Source: Streptomyces sp. NRRL F-6131 (GTDB lineage: Bacteria > Actinomycetota > Actinomycetes > Streptomycetales > Streptomycetaceae). Taken from it: 64,000 nucleotides of DNA. Each line of letters opens with the position of its first letter. The first letter of the stretch is position 1. The stretch spans positions 1 through 64,000 of the forward strand of contig JOHN01000047.1 in NCBI GenBank assembly GCA_000719695.1, written 5' to 3'. The notes beneath the pieces were generated by a model. It saw only the letters and a program-made list of their open reading frames with translations, made no database searches and had not been told where the DNA came from. The position numbers and the translations under genes were made by a program. Below are positions 1 to 8,500 of the stretch, in pieces.

Positions 1-243
1 GGTGGGCGAGGCGGTGGGGGTGGTCTCGGGGGTCGGAGTCGGGGTCGGGGTCGGCGTGGCAGTGGGTGCCGGAGTGGGAGTGGTGCTCGGAGCGGCGGAC
101 GTCGGAGCGGCGGACGCCGGGACGGGCGGAGCGGCCGTCGGCGGCTCGGCGGCCTTCGTCGGCGCGGGTCTCGTCGTCGGCGCGCAGGCGGCCAGGGCGG
201 TGCCGGCCGCGGCCACCAGGAGGGTCCGCCGACTGAGTGACAT
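1..243 (-). CDS. Lipoprotein, N-terminal part only (runs off the window)
   Basis: A leftward frame starts at the ATG at 243-241 and stays open to base 1. The N-terminus reads MSLSRRTLLVAAAGTALAAC, a signal peptide with paired arginines and a perfect lipobox (LAAC) ending in the lipidation Cys at residue 20. A long Pro/Thr/Ala-rich linker follows, with a run of Pro-Thr pairs. A GGAG ribosome site sits about 7 bases before the ATG. By family rules it is an exported, lipid-anchored protein whose functional domain lies outside the window. The twin arginines suggest Tat export. The function cannot be named from this fragment. Confidence 0.75.
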   Translation of the reverse strand, partial: MSLSRRTLLVAAAGTALAACAPTTRPAPTKAAEPPTAAPPVPASAAPTSAAPSTTPTPAPTATPTPTPTPTPETTPTASPT

Positions 244-277
244 GGAAAGCTCCGAATCTGCCCGACTGTCAGATGAT

Positions 278-296
278 CTGAATCACTCCTATTCAG
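278..296. promoter_or_regulatory. Short inverted repeat in divergent promoter gap
   Basis: The 190-bp gap between the divergent lipoprotein gene (start 243) and the metallohydrolase gene (start 434) holds an AT-richer segment. It contains the arms CTGAAT (278-283) and ATTCAG (291-296) with a 7-base centre. Its place, 35-53 bases upstream of the lipoprotein start, would suit an operator or promoter element. No matching copy was seen elsewhere, so the role is a guess. Confidence 0.25.
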
Positions 297-433
297 AGCC
301 CGCCCCGCCCCCGGGCGCAACCCGGGTCGGCCTTCACGGGGCCGCCGCACGGTCGTGGGGCCCGGCTCACCGGGGGTTCACCCGCACGGGTAGGTAGGGG
401 CCGCGACCATCCCGGCGAGAGCGGAGGCACCCG

Positions 434-1993
434 ATGACGGAGGACCAGCACGACGAGAAGGCGCGGCCCGGCCGGCGCGGACTCCTGGCCGCCGGGGCGG
501 CGGGCGCGCTCGGCGCGGTGGTGGCCGGCACGGGCGCCGCACACGCCGAGGAAACGGCGCCCCCGGACCGGACGATCACCCTCACCGGCACCCTGCCGAC
601 CGGCGCGCCCGACTTCGTCCACCTGCCCTTCGACGTCCCGTCCGGCGTCCGCGAGATCGCCGTCTCCTACCGGTACGACAAACCGACGGTGCCGCCCGGC
701 ACCCCGGGCAACTCCTGCGACATCGGCCTCTTCGACGAACGCGGCACCGACCTCGGCGGCCGGGGCTTCCGCGGCTGGTCCGGCGGCTTCCGGACGGAGT
801 TCGCGGTGAGCCGGGAGCAGGCCACGCCCGGCTACCTGCCGGGGCCGATCCGCCCGGGACGCTGGCACGTCGTCCTGGGCCCGTACCAGGTGGCGCCGCA
901 GGGGCTGGCCTACCAGGTGGACGTGACGCTGCGGTTCGGCCCGCCCGGCGGCGAGTTCACCCCCGCCTACCCGCCGGAGCGCGCGCGGGGTCGCGGCCGG
1001 GCCTGGTACCGGGGCGACTGCCACCTGCACACCGTGCACTCCGACGGGCGCCGCCAGCCCGCCGAGGTGGCCGCCGGGGCGCGCGCGGCCGGGCTGGACT
1101 TCATCGTCTCCACCGACCACAACACCTCCTCCGCCCACGGCGCCTGGGGCCCGCTGGCCGGCCCCGACCTGCTGATCCTGCTCGGCGAGGAGGTCACCAC
1201 CCGCAACGGCCACTGGCTGGCGCTGGGCCTGCGGCCGGGTGAGTTCGTCGACTGGCGCTACCGCTCGCGCGACGAGGCGCTCCCCCGGTTCGCCCGTCAG
1301 GTCCGGCGGCAGGGCGGGCTCGTGGTGCCCGCGCACCCCTTCTGCCCGTACGTCGCCTGCCAGTGGAAGTTCGGGTACGAGCACGCGGACGCCGTCGAGG
1401 TGTGGAACGGCCCGTGGACGTACGACGACGAGTCGGCGGTGGACGGCTGGGACGCCCAGCTGGCGGTGGCGCTGCGCGACGGGCGCGCCTGGCTGCCCGC
1501 GATCGGCAACAGCGACGCGCACAGCGCCCCGCAGGTGATCGGCTCGCCGCACACCGTCGTGCTCGCCGAGGACCTCCACCGGGACGCCGTCCTGGCGGGC
1601 CTGCGGGCCGGGCGCAGCTGGCTCGCCGGGTCGGCGGCCGTCGGGTTGGAGTTCACCGCGACCGGGCACGGCCGGCAGGCCGGGATCGGCGAGGAGCTGA
1701 CCGTCCCGGCGGACGCGCCGGTGGACGTCCGGCTCGCCGTCTCCGGGGTGCCGAACGGCACGGTGCGGTTCCTGACCGACGAGGGGCAGCTGCACCAGGA
1801 GTCGCTGCCCGCCGAGGGCGCGGGCACGGTGGTCTGGCGGACGACGGCCTCGCTCGCCGCGTTCGTCCGGGCCGAGGTCCGGCATCCGAGGGCCGACGGG
1901 ACCCCCGGCCGGGGCAACGCCATGGGCCCCGATCTGCCGTGGGGGCCGATGGCCGCGCTCACCAACCCGATCGTGCTGCGTGTGCGCAGGTAG
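434..1993 (+). CDS. CehA/McbA-like PHP-domain metallohydrolase, Tat-exported
   Basis: 519 aa. The N-terminus has a twin-arginine signal (PGRRGLLAAGAAGALG, cleavage expected after AHA around residue 38). A beta-rich domain spans roughly residues 50-180, then a PHP-type phosphoesterase domain begins at the motif GDCHLHTVHSDG (metal-binding His197 and His199). Later metal ligands plausibly include STDHN, the histidine in VVPAHPF and IGNSDAHS near the C-terminus. PHP/CehA proteins hydrolyse phosphoesters or related esters with a divalent metal centre, and export implies an extracellular role such as phosphate scavenging. The substrate is unknown. The ATG is the first start after a GAGAGCGGAGG-like ribosome site. 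The gene stands alone between a divergent lipoprotein gene and a separate downstream gene. Confidence 0.85.
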   Translation: MTEDQHDEKARPGRRGLLAAGAAGALGAVVAGTGAAHAEETAPPDRTITLTGTLPTGAPDFVHLPFDVPSGVREIAVSYRYDKPTVPPGTPGNSCDIGLFDERGTDLGGRGFRGWSGGFRTEFAVSREQATPGYLPGPIRPGRWHVVLGPYQVAPQGLAYQVDVTLRFGPPGGEFTPAYPPERARGRGRAWYRGDCHLHTVHSDGRRQPAEVAAGARAAGLDFIVSTDHNTSSAHGAWGPLAGPDLLILLGEEVTTRNGHWLALGLRPGEFVDWRYRSRDEALPRFARQVRRQGGLVVPAHPFCPYVACQWKFGYEHADAVEVWNGPWTYDDESAVDGWDAQLAVALRDGRAWLPAIGNSDAHSAPQVIGSPHTVVLAEDLHRDAVLAGLRAGRSWLAGSAAVGLEFTATGHGRQAGIGEELTVPADAPVDVRLAVSGVPNGTVRFLTDEGQLHQESLPAEGAGTVVWRTTASLAAFVRAEVRHPRADGTPGRGNAMGPDLPWGPMAALTNPIVLRVRR

Positions 1994-2069
1994 CGGGAGG
2001 GCGAAGGCGGGCGGAGGGACGGCGGGAGGTCCGGGGAGGGGAGGACTCCGGGGCGCGGCGTGGACTAGG

Positions 2070-2099
2070 TTGATCCTCGACAGCAGTCACTCGTAGGGA
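2070..2099 (+). promoter_or_regulatory. Candidate vegetative-type promoter for the 2229 gene
   Basis: TTGATC at 2070-2075 and TAGGGA at 2094-2099 are separated by 18 bases, a fair match to an actinobacterial housekeeping promoter. They lie 130-160 bases before the GTG start at 2229. No other support is visible. Confidence 0.3.
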
Positions 2100-2228
2100 C
2101 GAGGCGGTCGGCTGTCCGTTTCGCCGGGTTCGGCCGACCCGTGGTCCGATTCCGGCCGGTCCCCGTGCGCTCCGGCCCCGCCCCGCCCCGGCCCCGTCCG
2201 TCCCCGGCCCGCGAAGGGATCAGCAGCT

Positions 2229-2747
2229 GTGAACCGTACGACCATTGGAGGGCCGGAGCTCGGAGGCGGACGGGGAGCGGGCAGCGTGGTCGTCCTCTCC
2301 GACCCGGCCGCCGGCGCCGGGAGCGGCGCGGTCGCCCCCCTGGTCGCGGACGCGCTCTTCCCCAGCGTCCACCTGCGCGCGGAGGACTTCCGGCGGGCGG
2401 TCCGGCGGGGGTACGTCGCCCCGGACCGGCCGGAGGCCCGGCGGCAGAACGTGACCGCGCTGGCGGCCACCGCACAGGCCGCGTTCGCCTTCGCCTCGGG
2501 CGGCTACCAGGTGGTGGTGGAGGGCTCGGTCGCGCCGACGGCGCTGGACGCCTTCCGCCGGGAGAGCCGGGCGACGGGTGCGGCGCTGCACTACGTGGTG
2601 CTCAACGGGGGCGTGGTGCTCAACGCGCGCGCGGCGGCCGGCGGGGGCGCGGCGGCGGCCGGCGGGCCGGCGACCGACGACGCCGAGGTCACGGCCGACA
2701 CGGTGCTGGCCGGGCTGCGCCGAGGGGCGTACCTGCTGGGATGGTGA
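2229..2747 (+). CDS. Decayed P-loop kinase-like (AAA_33/zeta-type) protein
   Basis: 172 aa from GTG at 2229, preceded by AAGGGA. The pattern HLRAEDFRRAVRRGYVAP, then RRQN, AFASGGYQVVVEGSV and LHYVVLN follows the order seen in small ATP-binding phosphotransferases of the AAA_33/zeta-toxin-like group (DDF motif, QN, GYxVVVDG, LHYVVLR). Two things are wrong for an active enzyme. The Walker A lysine is absent: the loop reads DPAAGAGSGA where GxxGxGK(S/T) is expected. The usual C-terminal arginine-rich lid after LHYVVLN is replaced by a Gly/Ala-rich stretch. It may be a degenerate or regulatory homologue. The family is inferred from motif order; the reading frame itself is well supported by codon bias. 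Confidence 0.65.
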   Translation: MNRTTIGGPELGGGRGAGSVVVLSDPAAGAGSGAVAPLVADALFPSVHLRAEDFRRAVRRGYVAPDRPEARRQNVTALAATAQAAFAFASGGYQVVVEGSVAPTALDAFRRESRATGAALHYVVLNGGVVLNARAAAGGGAAAAGGPATDDAEVTADTVLAGLRRGAYLLGW

Positions 2748-2893
2748 CCCGGGCCCGCGGCGAGCGAAGTCCCGCGAACGGGTTCGGCGAGCGGGGTCCG
2801 ACTCGTGCGGTCCGAAGAACGGAACCGGGGCGGCCGGCCGACTCTGGGGGGATCGGCCGACCGCCCCGGGGCAGGACGCCCCCGACGGAACGG

Positions 2894-2935
2894 CGCCCCG
2901 GTGTCCGCTCTCCCACAAGAGCGAACGCCGGGGCG
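2894..2935. terminator. Two-part stem-loop between convergent genes
   Basis: Outer arms CGCCCCGG (2894-2901) and CCGGGGCG (2928-2935) enclose inner arms CGCTCT (2906-2911) and AGAGCG (2918-2923). The position between converging genes suits a bidirectional terminator. There is no U-tract, as is usual in high-GC actinobacteria. Confidence 0.6.
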
Positions 2936-2946
2936 GCCGCGGGGCC

Positions 2947-2991
2947 CGGCGCCCGCACGGGGGAACGGGCGCCGGTGGCGGTGCCGCCACC
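2947..2991. terminator. Two adjacent hairpins between convergent genes
   Basis: The first has perfect 9-base arms CGGCGCCCG (2947-2955) and CGGGCGCCG (2966-2974) with a 10-base loop. The second has arms GGTGGCG (2974-2980) and CGCCACC (2985-2991) with a 4-base loop. They lie in the convergent gap and probably act with the hairpin at 2894-2935 as terminators. Confidence 0.55.
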
Positions 2992-3155
2992 CTGGTCAAC
3001 GGGCGACGGAGGCGAAACGGTTCACGCCCCTCCGGTTCCGGGCCGACCGGCCCGGGCGGCCTTCCCGAAAGGGCACCGGCCGGGGCGAACCGTCGGCGAA
3101 GTACGCGAGCCCGGCGGGCTCGGCGGGTACGCGGGCCCGGCCGGGGCGGACCGGC

Positions 3156-3785
3156 TCAGCCGGCCCAGGCCATCCCGCGGGCCTCGAGGATCGGCCGCAG
3201 GGCGCGGACGGCGTAGAAGCTGCGCGACTTGACCGTGCCGACCGGCACCCCCAGCACCTGCGCCGCCTCCACCATCGACCGGCCCTTCATGTGCAGCTCG
3301 ACCAGCACGTCCCGGTGGTGCGGCTGGAGCTCGGCCATCGCCACCGCCATGTCCCGGGCGACGAGCACCTCGTCGTACGGGTCGTGGGCGACGGCGTGGT
3401 CCTCCGGGGTCTCGTCGGCGACCTCCTGCGCGCGGGCGGCCTGCATCCGGTAGTGGTCGATGGCGATGCGGCGCGCCACCGTGAACAGCCAGGGACGGCT
3501 GTGCTCGGCGCCGCGGTGCATGGCCGCCGGGTTCTGCCAGGCGCGCACCAGGGTCTCCTGGAGGATGTCCTCGGCCTTGCCGCGGTCGCCGCTGGTGACC
3601 CGGAGCATCGCGCGCAGCAGGTAGCCGCCGTGCAGGCGGTACAGCTCGGCCAGGGTCTCCTGGTCCAGGGTGGGCCGGGCGGCGGCCGGGGCGGGCACGG
3701 CGGGTACCGGGGCGTCCCCGGTGGTCGTCCCGGCCTGGGCGGTTGCGTCGATGGCCACGGCTGTTGAGCCCCTCACACCATTCAT
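3156..3785 (-). CDS. ECF-type RNA polymerase sigma factor (sigma-70 family)
   Basis: 209 aa from the ATG at 3785, which has GAGG 7 bases upstream; an in-frame ATG at 3833 lacks this. After an Ala/Pro-rich lead of about 35 residues comes region 2 (ELYRLHGGYLLRAMLRV, then GKAEDILQETLVRAWQNP and RPWLFTVARRIAIDHYR) and region 4 (LQPHHRDVLVELHMKGRSM, EAAQVLGVPVGTVKSRSFYA). It would direct RNA polymerase to a small regulon. No anti-sigma factor lies beside it: the next gene downstream is convergent, and upstream is the mycosin. The 187-base gap to the mycosin carries a CCAACG/CGTTGG inverted repeat. As the last gene of the leftward ESX run it may respond to or control that locus; this is inference. 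Confidence 0.9.
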   Translation of the reverse strand: MNGVRGSTAVAIDATAQAGTTTGDAPVPAVPAPAAARPTLDQETLAELYRLHGGYLLRAMLRVTSGDRGKAEDILQETLVRAWQNPAAMHRGAEHSRPWLFTVARRIAIDHYRMQAARAQEVADETPEDHAVAHDPYDEVLVARDMAVAMAELQPHHRDVLVELHMKGRSMVEAAQVLGVPVGTVKSRSFYAVRALRPILEARGMAWAG

Positions 3786-3888
3786 CGGTACCTCGGTCGG
3801 TCGGTACCGGGGTCGATCGCTGTCTCGGTGCACCGGGGTGTGCCACTGCGATCGGACCGTTCCCCGGGCACTGCCACGCTGGCAGCCG

Positions 3889-3942
3889 ACGCCAACGCGG
3901 GACCAACGCGACCGCGACGGGCCGCGTTGGCGTGACGTTGGC
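3889..3942. promoter_or_regulatory. CCAACG/CGTTGG inverted-repeat cluster (terminator or operator)
   Basis: Perfect 12-base arms ACGCCAACGCGG (3889-3900) and CCGCGTTGGCGT (3922-3933) flank a second CCAACG (about 3903) and are followed by another CGTTGG (about 3936). Four copies of one hexamer in both orientations lie 104-157 bases upstream of the sigma factor start and directly after the mycosin stop. It could be the mycosin terminator or a multi-site operator for the sigma factor gene. Confidence 0.5.
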
Positions 3943-3972
3943 GGTCGCTCCGGCCGGGGAGACCCGCTCCCG

Positions 3973-5574
3973 CTAACCTGCCCCGGACCCTGAGCCGGTC
4001 CCGGTCCCGGCCCCGTTCCGACGGCGGTCCCGGCCGACCCGCACCGCGACGGCCGCCAGGCCGATCAGCGCCGCACCGCCCAGACTCGCCCCGGTGACGG
4101 CCGAGGCCAGCCGCACGGCCGTCCGGTCCGGCGGCGGCGGGACGACGACCGGATCGGAGGTCGCGGCCGGGGCGGCCGCGTCGGCCCCGGCGGCGGTGAC
4201 GGCGGTGCCGACCGCCGTCACCGGGTCCACCGCGCCCCAGCCGACCAGCGGATCGGGCAGCGCCGTACCGGGCCGGTAGGCGGTGCTCCGCAGCCGGTCG
4301 GCGAGCTGCTCGACGGTCAGCGACGGCGACCGGCCGAGCACCAGGGCCGCCACCCCGGCGACCAGCGCGGCGGCGTAGCTCGGCCCGGCGGCGGTGAAGG
4401 TGCCGCCGCCGGGGCCGGCGGCCAGCAACCCCTCGCCGGGCGCGACGACGTCCACCCGCGAGGTCCGCCCGGCGGCGACAGCGGCGGACGAACCCGCGGT
4501 CGAGCCCGCGGTCGAACCCGCCGCCGAACCGGAGCCCGACGCGGCGGAACCGCCCCCGCCGCCCGGGGCGGTCCCGCCCACCGGGGAGCCGTCCGCGCCG
4601 ATCCCCGCCACCGCGAGCACCCCGGGGTACCCGGCCGGATAGACCGGCGCGGCCACCGACTGGGTGTCCGGCCCGACCGGGGCGACCAGCAGCACGCCCT
4701 TCGACGTCGCGTAGCCGACCGCCTCGGCGAGCGCCGGGGCCGGTTCCGCGATCGGCGTCGCGACCACGGCGATCCGGGCGCCGCCGTCGGCCGCCGCGCG
4801 GATCCCCCGGGCGAGCAGGTCCGCGTTGGTGCTCCCGGCGTCGTCGGTGGCGGCCACGGCCAGCACCTTCGCCCCGGGGGCGATGCCGGCCGGGCCGCCG
4901 TCGGCGGGGCGACGGCCGGCCACCAGGCCCGCGAGGACGGTGCCGTGGCCGACGCAGTCCCGGCCGGCGTCGCCCTCGCCGTGCAGGCGGGCGCCGAGCG
5001 TCAGCCGCCCGGCCAGCGCGCCGGAGCCCGCTCCCGCCGAGGCGTCCACGCCGGAGCCGATCACGGCCACCGTCACCCCGGCGCCCCGGCTCAGCGGCCA
5101 GACGGCGTCGGGCCGCAGGTAGACCTGCGACCAGGCGGGCCGGTCGACGGTCCGGGTGGCCGGCTTGCGGCACCCGTTCTGCCGGACGTCGGACAGCGTC
5201 TGTCCCATCGCGGGCAGCTCGGCCGCCCCGGACGGCGCGGCCCCGGCGGTCGGCGCCCCGGCGGTCGGCGCCCCGGAGACGGGCACCCCGGTGGCCGCCG
5301 GAACCCCCGCGGCCGGAACCCCCGCGGCCGGAACCCCCGCGACGGGTACCCCGGCCACCGGGGCCCCGGTGGCCGGCACCGCGGTGGCCGCCGGCACGGT
5401 CGGCCCCGCCGCGACACCCGTCCCCACCGCGCCCGCCGGCCCGGCCGCCGTACCGAGCACGGCGAGACCGCAGACCGCCGCGGCGGCGGGCCGGCCCAGC
5501 CGGCCGAACCGTCCGCCGTCCCGCCTCCTGCTCCGTCCGCCGCCCGGCACTCGCCCGCCGTCCCCCGCGCTCAC
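3973..5574 (-). CDS. mycP: Mycosin-like S8 serine protease of the ESX locus, catalytic triad incomplete
   Basis: 533 aa from GTG at 5574, whose GTGA overlaps the stop of the upstream beta-helix/AAA gene, so the two are translationally coupled. The layout is that of mycosins: signal peptide (hydrophobic run ending AGPAGA), Pro/Ala/Val repeat linker (PAAGV units), subtilase domain, and a C-terminal membrane helix followed by an Arg-rich tail. Catalytic His210 is in GHGTVLAG and Ser399 in GPSYAAALVAG. The catalytic Asp is missing: the strand reads AVIGSGVD with Gly173 where AVIDSGV is expected. The oxyanion Asn region reads VAPVGPD instead of AAGN. Mycosins are membrane-anchored T7SS subunits that stabilise the machine and cleave some substrates. 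This copy may keep only the structural role. Confidence 0.85.
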   Translation of the reverse strand: MSAGDGGRVPGGGRSRRRDGGRFGRLGRPAAAAVCGLAVLGTAAGPAGAVGTGVAAGPTVPAATAVPATGAPVAGVPVAGVPAAGVPAAGVPAATGVPVSGAPTAGAPTAGAAPSGAAELPAMGQTLSDVRQNGCRKPATRTVDRPAWSQVYLRPDAVWPLSRGAGVTVAVIGSGVDASAGAGSGALAGRLTLGARLHGEGDAGRDCVGHGTVLAGLVAGRRPADGGPAGIAPGAKVLAVAATDDAGSTNADLLARGIRAAADGGARIAVVATPIAEPAPALAEAVGYATSKGVLLVAPVGPDTQSVAAPVYPAGYPGVLAVAGIGADGSPVGGTAPGGGGGSAASGSGSAAGSTAGSTAGSSAAVAAGRTSRVDVVAPGEGLLAAGPGGGTFTAAGPSYAAALVAGVAALVLGRSPSLTVEQLADRLRSTAYRPGTALPDPLVGWGAVDPVTAVGTAVTAAGADAAAPAATSDPVVVPPPPDRTAVRLASAVTGASLGGAALIGLAAVAVRVGRDRRRNGAGTGTGSGSGAG

Positions 5575-8500
5575 ACCGGGCTGCCCGAGCGGTTCGAGCT
5601 GACAGAGCTGCCCGAGCTGCCCGAGCGATCCACCGCGATGTCCTCGGGCAGCAGCAGGCTCAGCTCCGAGAGGTCGGCGATCTCCAGCCGGCTGAGTCGC
5701 CCGGCCTGGCGGGTGATCATGCCCTCCAGGGTCTGCCGCGCGAAACGGCCGTTGCCGAAGGTGCGGTCGCGCGCGACGCCGGCGAACAGGTGCTCCAGGG
5801 CGGTCAGCGTCTGCGGCGCGCACTCGTACCCGGCCTTGACCGCGTGGTTGCGCACGATGGTGACCATCTCCGCGTCGGAGTAGTGGCCGAAGTCGATCTG
5901 GCGGGAGAAGCGGGAGGCGAGACCGGGGTTGGAGGAGAGGAAGTGCCGCATCTCGTCCTCGTAGCCGGCCACGATCACCACCACCTCGTCCCGGTGGTCC
6001 TCCATCAGCTTCATCAGGGTGTCCACGGCCTCCTGGCCGAAGTCGCCGCCGCCCCCGTGCCGGGGCGTCAGGGTGTACGCCTCGTCGACGAAGAGGACGC
6101 CGCCGCGCGCCCGGTCGAACGCCTCCTTGGTGAGCTGGGCGGTGTGGCCGACGTAGCGGCCGACCAGGTCGGCCCGGGCGGTCTCGATCAGCTGGCCGCC
6201 GGGCAGCACGCCCAGCTCGGCCAGCAGCCGCCCGTACAGCCGGGCGACCGTGGTCTTGCCGGTGCCGGGCGGGCCGGCGAAGACCAGGTGGTGGCTGATG
6301 GTGGCGGTCGGCAGCCCGGCCTCCTCCCGGCGGCGGACCTGCCGGATCAGGTTCACCAGGTCCTCGACCTGTTCCTTGGCGGCGGGCAGGCCGACCAGGG
6401 CCTGGAGTTCGGCGAGCGGCTCGGTGCCGTCGGCCTGCTTCACCGGCGGTTCGAGGTCGACGCCGACGTCCGCGGGGACGAGCAGGGCGAGGTCCTCGTC
6501 GCTGATCTCGGTCTGCTCCGCGAGCCGGGTCGCCTGCCGGTCGACCATCTCCTCGAAGACCTTGCGGGCGGACCGGCCGTTGCCGAAGTCCTCACCGCGC
6601 GGCATCCGCTCGAAGAGCAGGGCCAGGGCGGCGCCGGTGCCCTCGGCGAGTTCGTAGCCGTGGCCGGCGGCCGCCCGTTCGACGATGGTGACCAGCTCGT
6701 CGACCTCGTAGTTGGCGAACTCGACGGTCCGGCTGAACCGGGAGGCGAGGCCGGGGTTGGAGGCCAGGAAGTCGGTGATCTCGGCGGAGTAGCCGGCCAC
6801 GATCACCACCACGTCCTCGCGGTGGTCCTCCATCAGCTTGACCAGGGTGTCGATCGCCTCCCGCCCGAAGTCAGGTCCGGAGCCGCCGGAGCCCGCCGAG
6901 AGGGTGTACGCCTCGTCGATGAACAGGACGCCGCCGAGCGCCTGCTGGAACACCTCGGTGGTCTTGATCGCCGTGCCGCCGATGATCGAGGCGACCAGGT
7001 CGGCCCGGGCCACCTCGGTCAGGTGCCCGCTGCGCAGCACGCCCAGCTCCGCGAGGATGGCGCCGTAGAGCCGGGCGACCGTGGTCTTGCCGGTGCCGGG
7101 CGGGCCCGCGAAGACCAGGTGGCGGCTCATCGGGAGGGCCGGCATGCCGGCGAGTTCGCGGCGCCGGGCGAGCTTGTTGAGGTTGACCAGGGTGGCCACC
7201 TGCTCCTTGACGCCGGCCAGGCCGACCAGCGCCTCCAGCACCTCCAGCGGTCCGGGCGGCGCGGCCGGGGCGGGGGTGCGGCCGGGCTCGGTGTCCGACT
7301 CGGGGGCCCCGCCGTTCCCGGAGGCGGCCGGACCGGAGGCGGCGGTGCCCTCGGCGCGCGGGCCGCCGGTGGCGGCCGCGGCGGTGCCGTGGGCGTCCGG
7401 AAGGCCGTTCTCCTCGCTGATCAGCTGTTCCACCGCGAGCCGCTCGCTCGCCGCCGTCTGCCGCAGGCCGGAGCCCCGGTTGCGGGACAGCGTGCAGCCG
7501 GTCAGCCGGACCGGCTCCACGGTGTCGAGGCGCACCCCGTCGCCGATGTTCTCCACCGCGTCGACCTGGGCCAGGGCGGCCCGGCCGCCGGCGCCGATCC
7601 GCACGCCGTGGCGGCGGTTGCCGTGGCTGCGGACCCGGGTGCAGGTCAGGTCGCCGCCGTCCTCGACGGCCAGGCCGTCCTCGCCCGAGCCGCTCACCTC
7701 GCAGTCGCGCAGCGCGGCCCGGCCGACCTTGCCGACCACCACGCCGGCGCCCTTGGCGCCGCGCACCACCCCGGCGCCGACGAAGGTGTCCGCGCCGTCG
7801 GTGATCCGCAGTCCGGCCCGCCCGGCGTCGGTCACCTCGACCCCCTCCAGCCGGCCCCGGCCGTCGCGCAGCACCTCGACGCCGTCGGCGCCCGCACCGG
7901 TGACGGTCAGGTGGCGCACCCGGGGGTTGGCGCCGCCGCCGATCGACAGACCGGCCCCGGTGACGTCCCGGACCTCCAACCGGTCGATGTCGGCGGCGCT
8001 CTCCTCCGCGAGTTCGACACCGGCCCCGCCGCAGCCGCGCACCACGGTGCCCCTGAGCACGGGACCGGCGTGCTCGCCGACCCAGATGCCGGTGCCCTCG
8101 GCGTCGGCCACCTCGCAGTCCTCGAAGTGGCCGCGCGAACGGCCGGTGATGTGGATGCCGTGCCCGCCGGTGCGGGCCGTGGAGCAGCGGCGCAGCTCCG
8201 GGTCGGTGCCGGCGGCCAGCGCGATGCCGTGGCCGGTGGTGGCGCTGACCACGCAGTCCTCCAGCACCACCCGGGCCTCGGAGCTGATGTACACGCCGAT
8301 GGCGGTGTCCCGGACGGCGGTGCGCACCAGCCGGGTCGTGGAGCGCTCCTCCAGGGCGACGGCGGGCTTGTCGGTGACGGAGATCTCGCAGTCCTCGAAG
8401 GTGCCGCGGGCTTCGCCGTTGGCGCAGATGCCGTTGCCCCGGGCGTCGCGCAGCACGCAGTTGCGCAGCAGCGGGTTGGCCCGCTCGCCGACCACCACGG

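Larger units (their letters stand above)
2748..3155. other. Convergent intergenic region with stem-loops
   Basis: About 400 bases separate the rightward kinase-like gene from the leftward sigma factor gene. No reading frame here has convincing codon bias. The region holds at least three strong hairpins, described separately, which fits two converging transcription units being terminated. Confidence 0.6.

Noticed and set aside
5574..5823. Longer N-terminus for the mycosin
   Set aside because: It would lie inside the end of the beta-helix/AAA gene. The signal peptide starts just after the GTG at 5574, which overlaps the upstream stop codon.
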